The notes under the pieces: generated by a model | The model's input: only the letters and a program-made list of their open reading frames with translations | Databases searched by the model: none | What the model was told of the DNA's origin: nothing | In this document: positions 1-11,217 of the stretch, piece after piece | Layout of the letters: each line of letters opens with the position of its first letter | How positions within the stretch are numbered: position 1 is the stretch's first letter | Position numbers and translations under genes: made by a program | NCBI GenBank assembly: GCA_003999685.1 | Contig: CP021222.1 | Coordinates: 2,480,001-2,544,000, forward strand | DNA: 64,000 bases | Direction: 5' to 3' | Source of the DNA: Taiwanofungus camphoratus | Lineage: Eukaryota > Basidiomycota > Agaricomycetes > Polyporales > Taiwanofungaceae

Positions 1-2295
1 TTGGTCCAATGCTGCAGATCATGTGTGACCGTCTGGATGCCTTGCAACATTTCCTGCGCGAACCGAGGTTTTTGGTAAGTTCTCAAAATCTCTTCTCAGA
101 AATGAGTTTAACTCGGGGAGCAGAGTGGTCCTGTCCTCACAACTGTAGGGGAGCTTACCCCATTGACCTTCGAACGGTATCGTATATGCGAACTTTACGC
201 TGAGCTCTTGCATTGCTCGAACATGTCATTACTCAACCGTCCGAAGGAGTACGACCATTTGTACGACGCCGAGGGTCGACTACAGGGCGGCTTATCTGCG
301 CTAGAGGAGCTCGCGCAAGTGATAGCGATAGGCTCAGGAGGTGAACAGGACCAGGATCCTATGGACGACGACGACACCGATGAGGTCGAACCCACCCACG
401 ACTTCCCCGTGTCGAACGCGTCACACGACTCCTCTTCTCTGCTAGACTCCGATGAAGACATGAGCGGTGAGGACGAGCCGAGCAGTTCTGATGATGATGC
501 AATGGAGGAAATTGCGATGTATGAGGAGCCTCGTTCAATCATTAACAAGGGGCTGTCATCATCATCTATGAACTCTCTGGAGCGGCCACCGATATCAGTA
601 CCATCACCGCCGAGTGCGGCCTCTTCACCTGCTTCTTCTGACATTGCTGCTTTCCCACAGCAAAGGCAAAGTCCTTGGAGTTCTGACTCAGAAACACCCT
701 CAAGACCGCGGTCAAGTAGCTCGCGCCGAAGTCTTCGTAGAGCTAATACTACGGACAATCTCTCCGGGTCCCCTGTTCTGGGCGAAAGATTGAAACAGCG
801 ATTTTTGGAGACCAATGTCGCGTCAACCCTGCTCGTAAGCCTAATTTTATTGAGCTCCATCAGGCATACTGTTGACACAATGCAGGACCTGTTCTTTGAT
901 TTCCCTTGGAACAACTTTCTCCATAGTGTGGTGTACGACCTGATCCATCAAATTTTGACTGGTCGTATCGACGGGGGCTTCAATCGCGAACTTACTATAG
1001 CGCTCTTCCGAGATGCGCGGCTAATGCACCGCATCATTGAGGGTTCAAAGCGGAATGACATCGAAAGGTTCGCACCAACCCCAGTCATCTCAGGAGCTCG
1101 TGCTAATTTCCGACTCACCCTAGTGCCAAACCTAAAGGTGTTCGATTAGGTTACATGGGCCATCTTACACTAATATCCGAAGATGTCATTGGCGCCCTCG
1201 AGCATTTCCCTCCTGACCTCCGACTCCTCGCCGCTCAGTATGCGCCCCAGCCTGAGTGGGACGAGTATGTGACGGGCCGCTACAAAGAGACGAAGAAAAA
1301 GGATACCATCTTGTTGGGGGGTGGCAAGCCGGTCATCGCTCCTGGAATGAGGAACGGCTCTGCGGCGCAGTGGAAGGTCGATGAGGCAGATACCGGCGTT
1401 CCTGCTACTTCCGCTGACGGTCCCAATGCTGGAGATGCGAGCCAGGACATGAAGAGCGAGTTCTGTCGAACAACAAAAATCAGGGAAGGCAGCGCCGACT
1501 TCGGGGCGGGAACGATGGTCGATGACGATGATGAATTCGGTCCTCCTCATGTATGTCTGCGTTTTTTGATTTCACTTCCGCTCATTAACTGAAATGGAAA
1601 TGTAACAGTTTGCACAGTATCTTGCTCAAGAGATGCAGTCAGCGGAACACTTTGAATCTGCGGACGAGGCCTCAGACGATGAAGAGGAGGACGGTGGGTG
1701 GTTAGCTCATTCCACCTTTGAACTCCGACCTCCTCCAGTGCATGCTCGTCAACATGACAGTGGGCGAAGACCGTTGAGTTCAAACGGGTTCGAGGTCAGT
1801 ATTCATCATTCCATATGTCACGCTTTCGTGTGCATTCGACACGCTGTGTACTTACGCCCTGACAGGACTCATTTGCACCACCGACTTCCTCATCCAACGC
1901 GGCTTCATTCGAGGATCCATTTGACGACGTGAGCCAGGGACCGAGTGTGCCGTATGACTTTGGCTGACTCACGACGGGTTGAGCAGGACGCCTTCGGGCC
2001 CTTCTCTGACGCCGCGGCGGCGAGCGACGCAGATCCGTTCACGTTCTCGTCGTCGGGCTTCTCAGAAGAGGCAATAGAGGACACCGCGTTCGACTCGTTC
2101 GGCGACTTTGGCGACTTCCACAGCGCGGGGTCGGGCTCGCTCGAGGGCGAGGGCGCGCTGACGCCCACGGGCGCGGACAGCTGGAGCTTCGCGAGCACGT
2201 CGAGCACGGGCTCCTTCGAGGACGCGCCGGGCATGGAGCGCCGCACGAGCGGGTCCCCGCGGGAGCAAGGGGAACGGACTGCGAGGGACAGCTGA
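1..2295 (+). CDS. SAPS-family (Sit4-associated) phosphatase regulatory protein, 5' end missing
   Basis: C-terminal part of a Sit4/PP6 phosphatase-associated protein; the gene begins before the window. The first exon ends near base 75, and after splicing the frame reads RYRICELYAELLHCSNMSLL, the hallmark of the SAPS domain. A Ser/Asp/Glu-rich insert follows, then the conserved stretch beginning AKPKGVRLGYMGHL reached by an intron at about 1068-1123. Further short introns lie near 1550-1608, 1795-1865 and 1930-1986. The tail is acidic with FGDFGDF and DPFD-type repeats and ends at TGA 2293-2295. Yeast Sap proteins bind Sit4 phosphatase in G1 and TOR signalling; that role is inferred from family. 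The next gene is convergent, 137 bases away. Confidence in family is high; exact splice sites are hand-read. Confidence 0.9.
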
Positions 2296-2432
2296 GCGCG
2301 GCGCACGCGCGGGTGCGCGAGATGTGCATTGTCTACAGATGTGTGTTGTATTCCCTTGTACAGCGCCCCACACACGGGCAGGCCTTGCACGCTGCCAAAT
2401 AACGTTAACGATGGTGCTACGCCGGACTACTC

Positions 2433-3560
2433 TCATTCTGGCACGAAGTGGTAGCCGCCGCGGCGCTGCACCGCGCCAAAGCTGAGCGTGGCGAGCTGCT
2501 TGCCGGCGCTGTCTGCTAATGCACACTCGACGCGGTCGCCTGGGACGATGGGGCCCACTCCGGACGGTGTCCCCGTGAGTATTAGGTCCCCTTCCTATTA
2601 TCGGACGTCGCGGTTAGTTTCACGGAGCAGACAGGCCAGCAGGTGAGAAGCACACGCCTCCAGTGTCATGATCGAGGATACGTGCTCGATGATGCGGGGA
2701 AGAGGGAAAATCATGTTGCTAGTGTTACCGTCTTGCTTCGTGACGCCGTTGACCTGTGCGCGCAACCCGGTCAGCGCGACGACCGCGACGCGATACGACG
2801 GGGGATACCTTCAGCGTCAGGTTCAGGTTGTGCGGATCTGACACCGATGACTTTGGGATGTAAGAGCTGCACGGTGTGAGTGAACTTGCAGGAAGAACCA
2901 TCGTCAGAAGTACCTGATCGGCGTGAAGGTGTCGAAGCCCTTCACGGCGCTCCATGGATGCCTCTTCTTCTTGACCTCGTCCTGCATGTTCCTGGCAGTC
3001 ATGTCGACGGCCAGGGCTGATCGATGCCATCTCAATCACCTGGGGCAGCAAAGAAGTAAGCAGCCTTACCGTAGCCGGCCACATATGACTCTGCGTCGGC
3101 CTGAGAGACATCTCGGCCGGTCTTGCCAATGACGATGCCAAGCTCGACTGCATTCGTTATTCGTCCATTCGTTGAATATAGCAAAGCAAGCGTCAGATCT
3201 GCGAGCCATGCCGCGTGGAGAGAACGCGGAGACCTTCATAGTGGGCAGTGACGCCCTGTGGGATCTGCACGTCGCCCCCGGACGGGAGGTAGCTTGTTGT
3301 GGGCTTGAGGAAGAACATGGGCTCCCTGGGGGTGTCATTGCTGAGCTCCTTGATGTGCTCCGAGTAGTTCCGGCCTATGGCGACTATCTGCTCAATACAT
3401 AAGACTCGCAGAGAAGCGCGGATCGCGCTCGACGGACCTTCTTCCCCTGCTGCACGAACGCTGCAGCGGCGATCTTGGCCGTGTAAGATTGGCTGAAGCT
3501 TCTTGTCGCGGGCCTGGCTTGAGGCAGACTCGCGAACCTGGTTCTCGCCAAGGCCAGCAT
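2433..3560 (-). CDS. Fumarylacetoacetate hydrolase-family protein (FAHD1-like), mitochondrial
   Basis: Five or six exons on the minus strand. The spliced frame gives IVAIGRNYSEHIKEL, FFLKPTTSY, the acidic metal-binding segment beginning VELGIVIG, NDNLNLTLK-type core, and the C-terminal GDLILTGTPSGVGP motif typical of FAH hydrolases. FAHD1 relatives are acylpyruvases/oxaloacetate decarboxylases in mitochondria. The chosen start at 3560 gives MLALARTRFASLPQARPATR, an Arg-rich, acid-free presequence followed by RSFS, which fits mitochondrial import. Stop TGA is at 2433-2435, after GGYHFVPE. Size of about 290 residues is usual for fungal FAHD1. The exact substrate cannot be told from sequence. 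It is transcribed toward the SAPS gene and away from the membrane-protein gene at 4.3 kb. Confidence 0.87.
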
Positions 3561-4312
3561 GAGGATTGCCTGACTGGAGTCGAAGTCTGATCGGTGACTG
3601 GGGCGTCCCTTTTACGGAGGAGAAGGAAAGGGTTCCCGACTGTAAAGGCAGCGGTAGAGTACAGATGGGCTGTCAGACGCACCTCCCGGGCTGTTCACCT
3701 TGCAACTACCAAAAGCTCGACTAGGGACCGACACGGGCGCTTGACAGATAGCGGGCGGGAACGTGCGACCAATGTTCGACTCCGCGAAGCCTAAGCGGGA
3801 AACCCGACTTTCTCGGCCTCCTGGACTCGGATAGCGACAGCCAAGTTGGCGGGGACGGTCCTGAAGCATCTGCTGCTACTACATATCGCTCAACAAGTGC
3901 TTGCGAGCTTGCCAAGTCACCACGTAGCGCGCAGGCAATCGCTCAAAAGATGGACGAGCCAACGACCGCCAAGAGAGTCTTGTATATCGCTGGGCAGGCT
4001 AGTTACCACACGAACGTTGTGCTGGGAGTCAACGCCTAGCGTGTGTGTTCTGGCCCCTCCTGTCGCAAAATGCCGCCGACCTAGGACGAGACCGACCTCT
4101 GCCCTCACCGCCAGCCTCGTTTTGCGGATGGCACAAGTATGTCCGTGCGCGTTCTCATGACACATATCGGGCCCGCATCTTCCCTTGCCAAGCGCTCTTT
4201 GGCCTCTGATGGTTCTCTTGGCACTCTCCTCTGCATTTTATAATGCATCCTAGGCTGCCGTCCCTATCTTCTTCTCCTGCTGCCTCCTTACCGCTGCCGG
4301 TGTCTCCTCGAC
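3561..4312. other. Intergenic, no supported gene
   Basis: Shared upstream region of the FAH gene (minus) and the small membrane-protein gene (plus). One plus-strand frame, 3752-4039, is open for 95 codons, but it has no start codon in place, no recognisable motif and no clear splice partner. I do not call it a gene. Confidence 0.4.
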
Positions 4313-4920
4313 ATGCGATTCCCCGCTTCGTTCGCGGTCTTGATGTCCTCCATCGTTTTCGCCGCTGCAGCTCCTATTCGCAGAGAGTGGGTTCCGTCGG
4401 TCATCTTATGGCTGCTATATCCAACTCCTCCCGTATCACAGTGACCAGGACGGCGTGCCCGACTCACCCCCGAGCACAGGTTGGGAGATCGCTATAGCCG
4501 TGGTCCTCGGTGAGCTCTAAGCCACCGCCAGTCCCAGCCTCCCACATCCTTCTCACGCATTATCGCCACACAGCGGTTGTCGTCCTCGGTCTCATCGCGA
4601 CCGCCTACTTCATCAGGATGCGAAAGAGACAACGCAGGAGAAATGCAATGTTCGTGACAACCCTCGCCAGTGCGGAGGACTTGGATTACTCCCGTGAAGA
4701 AGTGCGACCCAAGTCTTCGCTTTCAACCGTGGATGATCATATCCTGGCTCAGGTGAGCCTTACATTTTACGTTTTCCCGCCGCGCTAAGCAAGCGGATCC
4801 TCTCTGTGTCCTTAGCCATTGCCTGCCGTGACATACAACGGTCCCTATGGCGTTCGCTCCAGCTATCACCAAAGAAATAACTCTGTACAAGAACCATTCG
4901 GTCGATCATTTCCTCGATGA
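4313..4920 (+). CDS. Small single-pass membrane protein with signal peptide
   Basis: Four short exons give a protein of about 135 residues. Exon 1 encodes MRFPASFAVLMSSIVFAAAA, a good secretory signal. After an intron at about 4373-4429 comes a short acidic linker (DDQDGVPDSPP). A second intron joins two halves of one hydrophobic helix (WEIAIAVVL + AVVVLGLIATAYFI), followed at once by a strongly basic stop-transfer segment RMRKRQRRR. The cytosolic tail is Ser- and charge-rich and ends SFPR at TGA 4918-4920. The reading frame is restored at all three introns, and splicing reconstitutes the transmembrane helix, which is strong evidence that this is a real gene. No family is recognised. Predicted topology is type I: short extracellular N-terminus, C-terminus inside. 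Confidence 0.7.
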
Positions 4921-5771
4921 ATAAAACATGATCGTCCATGGTCTGCCCTCGGTCGTGCTCGGCATATGTTGGCACCCGTACCTCGCGCCCCTCCCGCCCA
5001 ATACTCGATTATCCTATTGACCCATATTATGTTCCCAAAACCAAGACTAAAACCAAGACCCTTCGCGCACTACATCACGAGGACGGACATAAACCTGCTG
5101 GAAGTCATTGGAGGAGGGGCCCACGATCAGCTTGTTCGGTTAGTTTGCATGTACAGCACTCTGTATCCATATATTTGTAATCCATGCCAGCATTTATTCT
5201 TTCACTCCCGTGCCTCCTGCTTGGTCAGCTGGATGAAATAACATATCTAAGCCAAACCGAGTCCAAACTTCTCACCACCCTTTGCGGGACAACTTTGAAA
5301 GCAGGCTAGGAGACTTTGCCTGGGTTTTCCAAGTCGCGGCGAATAATGCATACATATGCCGTCCCGGGACTGAAGGTCGTGTATGTTTGTTCCCAGCGCC
5401 CACCGAGCAAGCCGACATCATGATGGGCCGGGTGAGACGTTCTCCATGGGGATTTTTCATTGAAGGTCATCCGCTCCGTGGAACGTAAAATGATACCATG
5501 ATTGACAGCGTAGTCGATGCATCAAGGACACTAGCGGACCCAATCTATACACTATGTGCTCGTTCAAAGGGTTTTGACCTCGATGGCGTTCAGTACACCT
5601 GCTCCCCCATAAGGAAACTGGGGTAAATAGGCGCCAATAGGACTCAAGCGGTCAGCTGACTAAAATGACTCGAGCGCTCCAAAAGACCTTCGTTATATGG
5701 CGGGCTTCTCTCCCTCGTACTCTGTCTGACTCTTTTTCCTCCCCCGCCGTCGTCGCTGACGACTCCCAGCC
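4921..5771. other. Intergenic region upstream of acetolactate synthase
   Basis: Frames of up to 91 codons occur but none has a recognisable motif or consistent splice signals. The right end (5640-5771) is the promoter of the acetolactate synthase gene and carries the Gcn4-like site listed separately. Confidence 0.5.
5658..5673 (+). promoter_or_regulatory. Gcn4/Cpc1-like site upstream of acetolactate synthase
   Basis: TGACTA at 5658 and ATGACTCGA at 5665-5673, about 100 bases before the start codon. TGACTC is the core bound by Gcn4/CPC1, the general amino-acid control activator. The same ATGACTCGA occurs upstream of the prephenate dehydrogenase gene at 10375-10383. Binding is inferred. Confidence 0.5.
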
Positions 5772-8090
5772 ATGTCCCTGTCCGCCTCAAGGATGCGCGT
5801 GCCGGCGAGCTCAAAAAGCCCCTCAGCAGTTGCCCTCGTCCGGGCGCGATCGACGGCCGCTAGTTCGAGCACATCGATGCTCGAGGCGAGGTCGAGGGTG
5901 AGGGAACACGCGAGGAACATCAGTCGTTCGACGGCCCGCGAGGCGACTGCTACCGCGTCTGTGTAAGTGCAATTGGCATCCAGCAGAGGCATGGGCGCTG
6001 ACACGTTTGCAGGCGGCCAGTCCCAGCCCCGGGATACCAGCAGGTGCCCTCGAAAAACAACGTTCCTCTGCCGCCCCCCATGCTCGGACCCCACCCAGAA
6101 GGCCCCCTCGACCACTCGTTTGTAGGCATGTCCGGCGGCCAGATTTTCCACGAGATGATGGTCAGACACGGCGTCAAGCACATATTCGGATACCCTGGCG
6201 GCGCCATCCTCCCCGTCTTCGACGCCATCTACAACTCACCGCAGTTCGACTTTGTCCTACCGCGGCACGAGCAGGGGGCTGGGCATATGGCGGAGGGGTA
6301 TGCACGTGTGACTGGAAAGCCGGGGGTGGTCCTTGTGACCTCGGGCCCTGGAGCGACGAATGTCGTAACACCCATGCAGGATGCCCTCAGCGACGGCGTT
6401 CCCCTCATTGTCTTTTGCGGCCAGGTAGCCACCTCTGCTATTGGGTCGGATGCGTTCCAAGAGGCGGATATGGTGGGTATCTCAAGAGCGTGCACAAAGT
6501 GGAACGTCATGGTGAAGGACGTTGCTGAGCTCCCGCGGCGGATCAACGAGGCGTTCAAAATCGCCACATCAGGGCGGCCAGGACCCGTCCTGGTCGACCT
6601 GCCCAAAGACATCACCGCCGGCGTCCTCCGCACGCCGCTCCCGTACAAAGCGACCACACCTGGCCGGCCCCTCGGCCTCCCTTCAAATCCCCTGCAATCG
6701 GCCAGTCAACCCACGGACATGCTCATGATCCAGCAGGCCGCGGACCTGATCAACCAAGCGCAGCGGCCGATCATCTACGCCGGCAACGGCGTCCTCTCGT
6801 CCACCCTCGGCCCAAAGCTGCTCCGGCAGCTCGCGCAGGAGGGCAACATCCCTGTGACGACGACGCTGCAGGGCCTTGGCGCGTTCGACGAGCTGGACGA
6901 GAAGAGCCTCCACATGCTCGGCATGCACGGGTCCGCGTACGCGAACCTGGCGATGCAGCAGGCGGACGTGATCATCGCGCTGGGCGCGCGCTTCGACGAC
7001 CGCGTGACGGGCAAGGTCAGCCAGTTCGCGCCTGCCGCGCGCGCGGCGGCTGCACAGGGCCGCGGGGGCATCATCCACTTCGAGATCCAGCCGAAAAACG
7101 TCAACAAGGTCGTCGAGGCGTCCATCCCCGTGCTCGGCGATGTTGTTGCGAACATGGCGTCTCTTGTGCCCCTGATCCGCGCGTCGCCGCGCACGCAGTG
7201 GTTCGATGATATCAAGGGCTGGAAGGCGAAATACCCGTTCACGTATGAGAAGAGCACGGACAAGCCGGGCTCGATGATGAAGCCGCAGGAGGTCATTGAG
7301 GAGCTCGACCGCCAGACGGCGCATCGCAAGGAGGATGTGATCATCACAACGGGTGTCGGACAGCACCAGATGTGGGCTGCGCAGCATTACAGGTGGCGCC
7401 ATCCTCGCAGCTTGGTCACCTCCGGAGGTCTTGGCGTAAGTCTCTTCAATAGCCTTGCGGTCTTGTAACATTGCTTACGCGACGTATCTCAGACGATGGG
7501 CTTTGGTCTGCCTTCGGCTATCGGTGCAAAAGTCGGTGCCCCTCATAAGACCGTTGTGGACGTCGACGGAGATGCATCCTTCAGCATGACAGCGATGGAA
7601 CTTGCTACGGCGTCGCAGTATAGTATTGGCGTCAAGGCCTTGATTCTCAACAACGAGTTCCAAGGAATGGTCCTGCAATGGCAAGGTTCGTGCCCATTTC
7701 TGGCATATTCGCCTTCCTGCTCGAGTCTGATTTTCCGTGCCAGACTTGTTCTACGATGCTCGATATGCGCACACGCGCATGACGAACCCAGACTTTGTCG
7801 CCCTTGCGAAAGCGATGGGCGTGCATGCCATCCGATGCCGCAACGCCGCTGAGCTCCCAGCAAAAATGAAGGAGTTCCTGGAGTACGACGACTCAAAACC
7901 TGTGCTCATGGAGTGCTTGGTAGAGACGAATGAGCACGTGTTCCCCATGGTGAGTCCTGACGCTCGAGCTGCGCGGCATCTGGAGTCAGCGGCTGACTGG
8001 TACTTTCAGGTGCCCGCGGGCAAGGCCTTGCACGAGCAACTGCTTCATCCCACCTTCCGTGCAGCCTACGATGCTGCGAAAAAAGCGTGA
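5772..8090 (+). CDS. ILV2: Acetolactate synthase, catalytic subunit (mitochondrial)
   Basis: Five exons, about 700 residues. The enzyme joins two pyruvates, or pyruvate and 2-oxobutyrate, in the first common step of branched-chain amino-acid synthesis. The N-terminus from 5772 is Ser/Arg/Ala-rich and free of long acidic runs, fitting a mitochondrial presequence. The thiamine-PP N-domain shows FGYPGGAILPVFD and the catalytic Glu in LPRHEQGAGHMAEGYAR. TSGPGATN and the FAD-domain LGARFDDRVTGK follow. The C-terminal TPP motif is split by an intron: GLG joined to TMGFGLPSAIGAK, then DVDGDASFSM and LNNEFQGMVLQWQ. Introns lie at about 5963-6012, 7438-7492, 7686-7741 and 7949-8009. The end KALHEQLLHPTF..KKA* matches fungal Ilv2. 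It looks intact, and it converges with prephenate dehydrogenase. Confidence 0.97.
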
Positions 8091-8610
8091 TTCCCATCCC
8101 GCCATACCCCATTTGTTTTTCTTGCTGCATTTTTCGCATGGGAGTCGGTTGCGGTCGCTCCCCTCACGTATACATAATGTTTGCAATTCCTCGGTTAATC
8201 ACGCACTCAAATCTGATGTCGAAGAAGGAAAAGTCCCCTATGGGACATTGTGTATCTACTAATCCTTGGGATGTCGTCGCATAGAAGTCAGACTGCCGTC
8301 AATACATTATTTATCACTATCACGAGATGATTATCACGAGATGTCAGTTGTATCTCAATAAATAAAATCGCAAAGTCGGCCATGATGCTCGAAAAACATG
8401 CCGCAATAATTTACGCGCCCGCTTCGAAATGGTCCTAGACAGTGAACTTAACGAAGTACATTCTGGAAATAAATGATATCGAATATCTTACAACAGTATG
8501 TCACCCACTCTAACCCAGAATGCGACTATGTAATGAGCGTCATAACCTGGACCGTAACAAGTCTCCACGACACTGTGACTAGTATATACAGTGAGAACGA
8601 TTTCGGAAGC
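8091..8610. other. Convergent intergenic (3' ends of ILV2 and TYR1)
   Basis: AT-rich 3' flanks of two convergent genes. Poly(A)-signal-like AATAAA occurs at 8362-8367. No gene seen. Confidence 0.5.
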
Positions 8611-10289
8611 CTAGGCTGCAGACATCGGAGAGCTGTCCATGATAGCTTTGAGCATCGCGGAGCCGACTTTAGTAGCATCCTCGAAGCGAGATTCGAAAAA
8701 CGACGCAGTCTCCGTAAAGCGGCGCTTGTAGAGGTCGAAACTGCCAAATGAAATGCATTGACTCCAACCACGCGAGGCGATGACAAACTCGAGGTCGTCC
8801 GACCTATGTGAGACATCATAGAGGGCGGCGTTAATGGCAGCGTCGAGTCGTTCTGGGGAGCGGAACAGATACTCTGCGACACCGATCCACATCCGGAAGA
8901 TCGGCGTGGCTGCAAGGTCGAGGTGTACAAAAGGCTGGATGCCGAGGCGTGCCCAGCAATCCACCATGGCGAGCAGCGAGAGATGCGAGTTCACGGGTAC
9001 GCCTTTTTTGGCGGCTTGACCGTTGGGCGGTGACGAACCGTTGATCGATGGTCTTCTCCCGAGGCTGAACCGGTCTAAGATATCTTCGGAAAGCAGGATA
9101 GGGGCACGTCTCGTCGCAGCGCCATCTGTGGCATCACCACCGAAAACACGATCGCGAGCATCGTATATCCGTTTGTGTAGGCCGGCTTTGTCGCATGCGA
9201 GCATGAGTTTGAATATTTCTGTTGTGCTTCGTGCGTATTGGTCGATTTGAATTCGCGCATACGGGTTAAGTATGGCAAGGCCAGCGTATACATGCCACTT
9301 GTTCGAATATATTCGAAGCATGATGTTGACTTTCACAGTTTCGATGCCCCCTACATAGTAGCCCTGCTCCCAAGGATACGAAGCCTCGCTGGCCCATGCT
9401 GTGCCCATGCTGTTCCAAGATGAGCAATAAGCAAGCCTTTTGTCCAGTTGTCCTCACCTCAAAAAGGCCGCATGAGTGACGGCTTGCGTATTTGCCGTGA
9501 CGACATCGTGGTCTTCGTAAGAAAGATATACATATCTGGATTGCAAGGGCCGTAAGATGCTCTCGACTAGTGTGAGAGCATCGTCTGGTGCACGATGTTT
9601 GATGAGTACCTGCTTATGCCGCGTCAACAGTTTCATCACAGTGTCATGAGCAATGACCAGTGAACCGGACTCACCAGAGGTTGTCCTTGGGGAGACACAG
9701 TTGGTCCATGCAAAGAATGACAGGACACAATATACACATCTTGTGGTAGATGTTTTTCGAATGCAGCCTTCTCGGGCGCTTTCACTGATGTCTGTCCAGA
9801 TACAATAGCGCCAACCTTGGTAGCTAGCGGAAGAAAAATAAGATGAATGCGCATTCTGCAAGATTCAATGTAACCAACATGGGCCATATTCGGACACCAC
9901 TCGGTCAATAAACTCTGCCTCGACAGAATACATGATAAAATCTGCAACTCGGGAAACAAGATGCCCATCACGGAGGACAGTGACTCCCGGAGAGTCTATG
10001 CTTCATTGTCAGCTCTGAAGACACGAAGGCCTGCTTGCGGGAGACACGCACCCTGAAATCGCAGTTTCAGCGCCTCGTATTTGGTCGGCAGGTCACAAAC
10101 ATAGATCCTGCGGATGGCGTATTATTAGCTGGAAAATGCAAGGTGTACTAGAGAATTTTATGCTCACTTTTTCCAACCGGCGGCTGATAGATGGTCAGCA
10201 TACATGCACCCCATTGCTCCCATGCCAATAATTCCAATGGCAGGCTGCTTTTCGGGAGGAAAGGCTGGCGTTACATCTGAACTAATCAT
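8611..10289 (-). CDS. TYR1: Prephenate dehydrogenase (NADP+), tyrosine biosynthesis
   Basis: Multi-exon minus-strand gene of about 450 residues. The enzyme oxidatively decarboxylates prephenate to 4-hydroxyphenylpyruvate. The N-terminus has the dinucleotide fold AIGIIGMGAMGCMYADHL; an intron follows GWK. Later exons carry VTVLRDGHLVSRVADFI, the conserved VSCHSLHGPTVSPQGQPLV, YLSYEDHDVVTANTQAVTH and FLSMGTAWA, all close to yeast Tyr1. The long last exon (8611-9408) ends in SPMSAA*. ATG at 10289 gives a ten-residue leader before the Rossmann strand. ATGACTCGA lies about 90 bases upstream. The neighbours are acetolactate synthase and an amino-acid transporter, so three adjacent genes concern amino acids. 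Some internal splice sites near 9450-9990 are less certain. Confidence 0.92.
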
Positions 10290-11217
10290 AACGACCTAAT
10301 GTGGTATGTTTGGGAGAGAGCTAAGAGCTCCTCCATCAGGGTGTAGTTTGAGACAATTGAAGCTGAACGGACTTATGACTCGAATCTCGTTCCCGAGCAA
10401 GTAGATGTTTGCTTGGAATTGGATTGAAGGCCCTTTCCCCGATTCAAAGTGAAACGGCTGTGCACGAGGCTATGACAATGCTATGTTCCGGCGATAGAAA
10501 TACTAGTAGAAGAATGGGTGGCCAGAAGCACTGCCTGGCAGTGCCTAAGTACCAGGATCATGAGTACCCGGGTCAAGATGATGCTTCCATTTATGGAAAC
10601 AGCCCTACGACGAAAGCGTGAGCGTCCAATCTTCCTTGAATATGGTCCTTCGGGCGCACAATCGCCGAACAGGACATGGGTAAAGTCTCATCAAGAACGG
10701 AATATGGGAAGCATCCACGGGCCAATACTCGTGAACCTACAGACCTCGTGAGGCCGTGGTGGCACTTCTAGCCTGGAGCAGCATCGAGGAATCAAATTCG
10801 TCCACGGACTGGAGCCCCTCTCATTGGAGCGCCTTGGATCTGCTATCGTTATTGGTTTAGTGGTCCTTCATGTTCGCAGACTGCGTAGTGGGAAGGATCG
10901 GCGACAGAGTTCGGGAGACCCACAGCGCGATATGGATCACTGCAAACGTGAGAGCAGCATTCACACAGATAACCTCGTCAAGGATAGCGGACTTTGACGA
11001 TGCTAAACTCAGCAGTGTTCACCCGGGAGAAAAGCTGGTATCGGCTGGTCTACGTGATCTACGAGCATACAGCAACTTAATTTAGGAAGCCGACGTTGAA
11101 GGAGACTCGAGAACATGATTAGTAACAGCTATACATCAGATCTTGATGGTATCCCCTAGTCAAAAAGACTGTATCACATCCCTCCAATTTTGTGAGAATC
11201 TTCTCAAAGCAAGCTTC
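10290..11217. other. Intergenic between TYR1 and the amino-acid transporter
   Basis: No supported gene. Short plus-strand frames (for example 10409-10621) show no motif. The left edge is the TYR1 promoter. Confidence 0.5.
10375..10383 (+). promoter_or_regulatory. Gcn4/Cpc1-like site upstream of TYR1
   Basis: ATGACTCGA, 86 bases upstream of the TYR1 start codon and in the same nine-base form as the site before acetolactate synthase. Confidence 0.5.
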
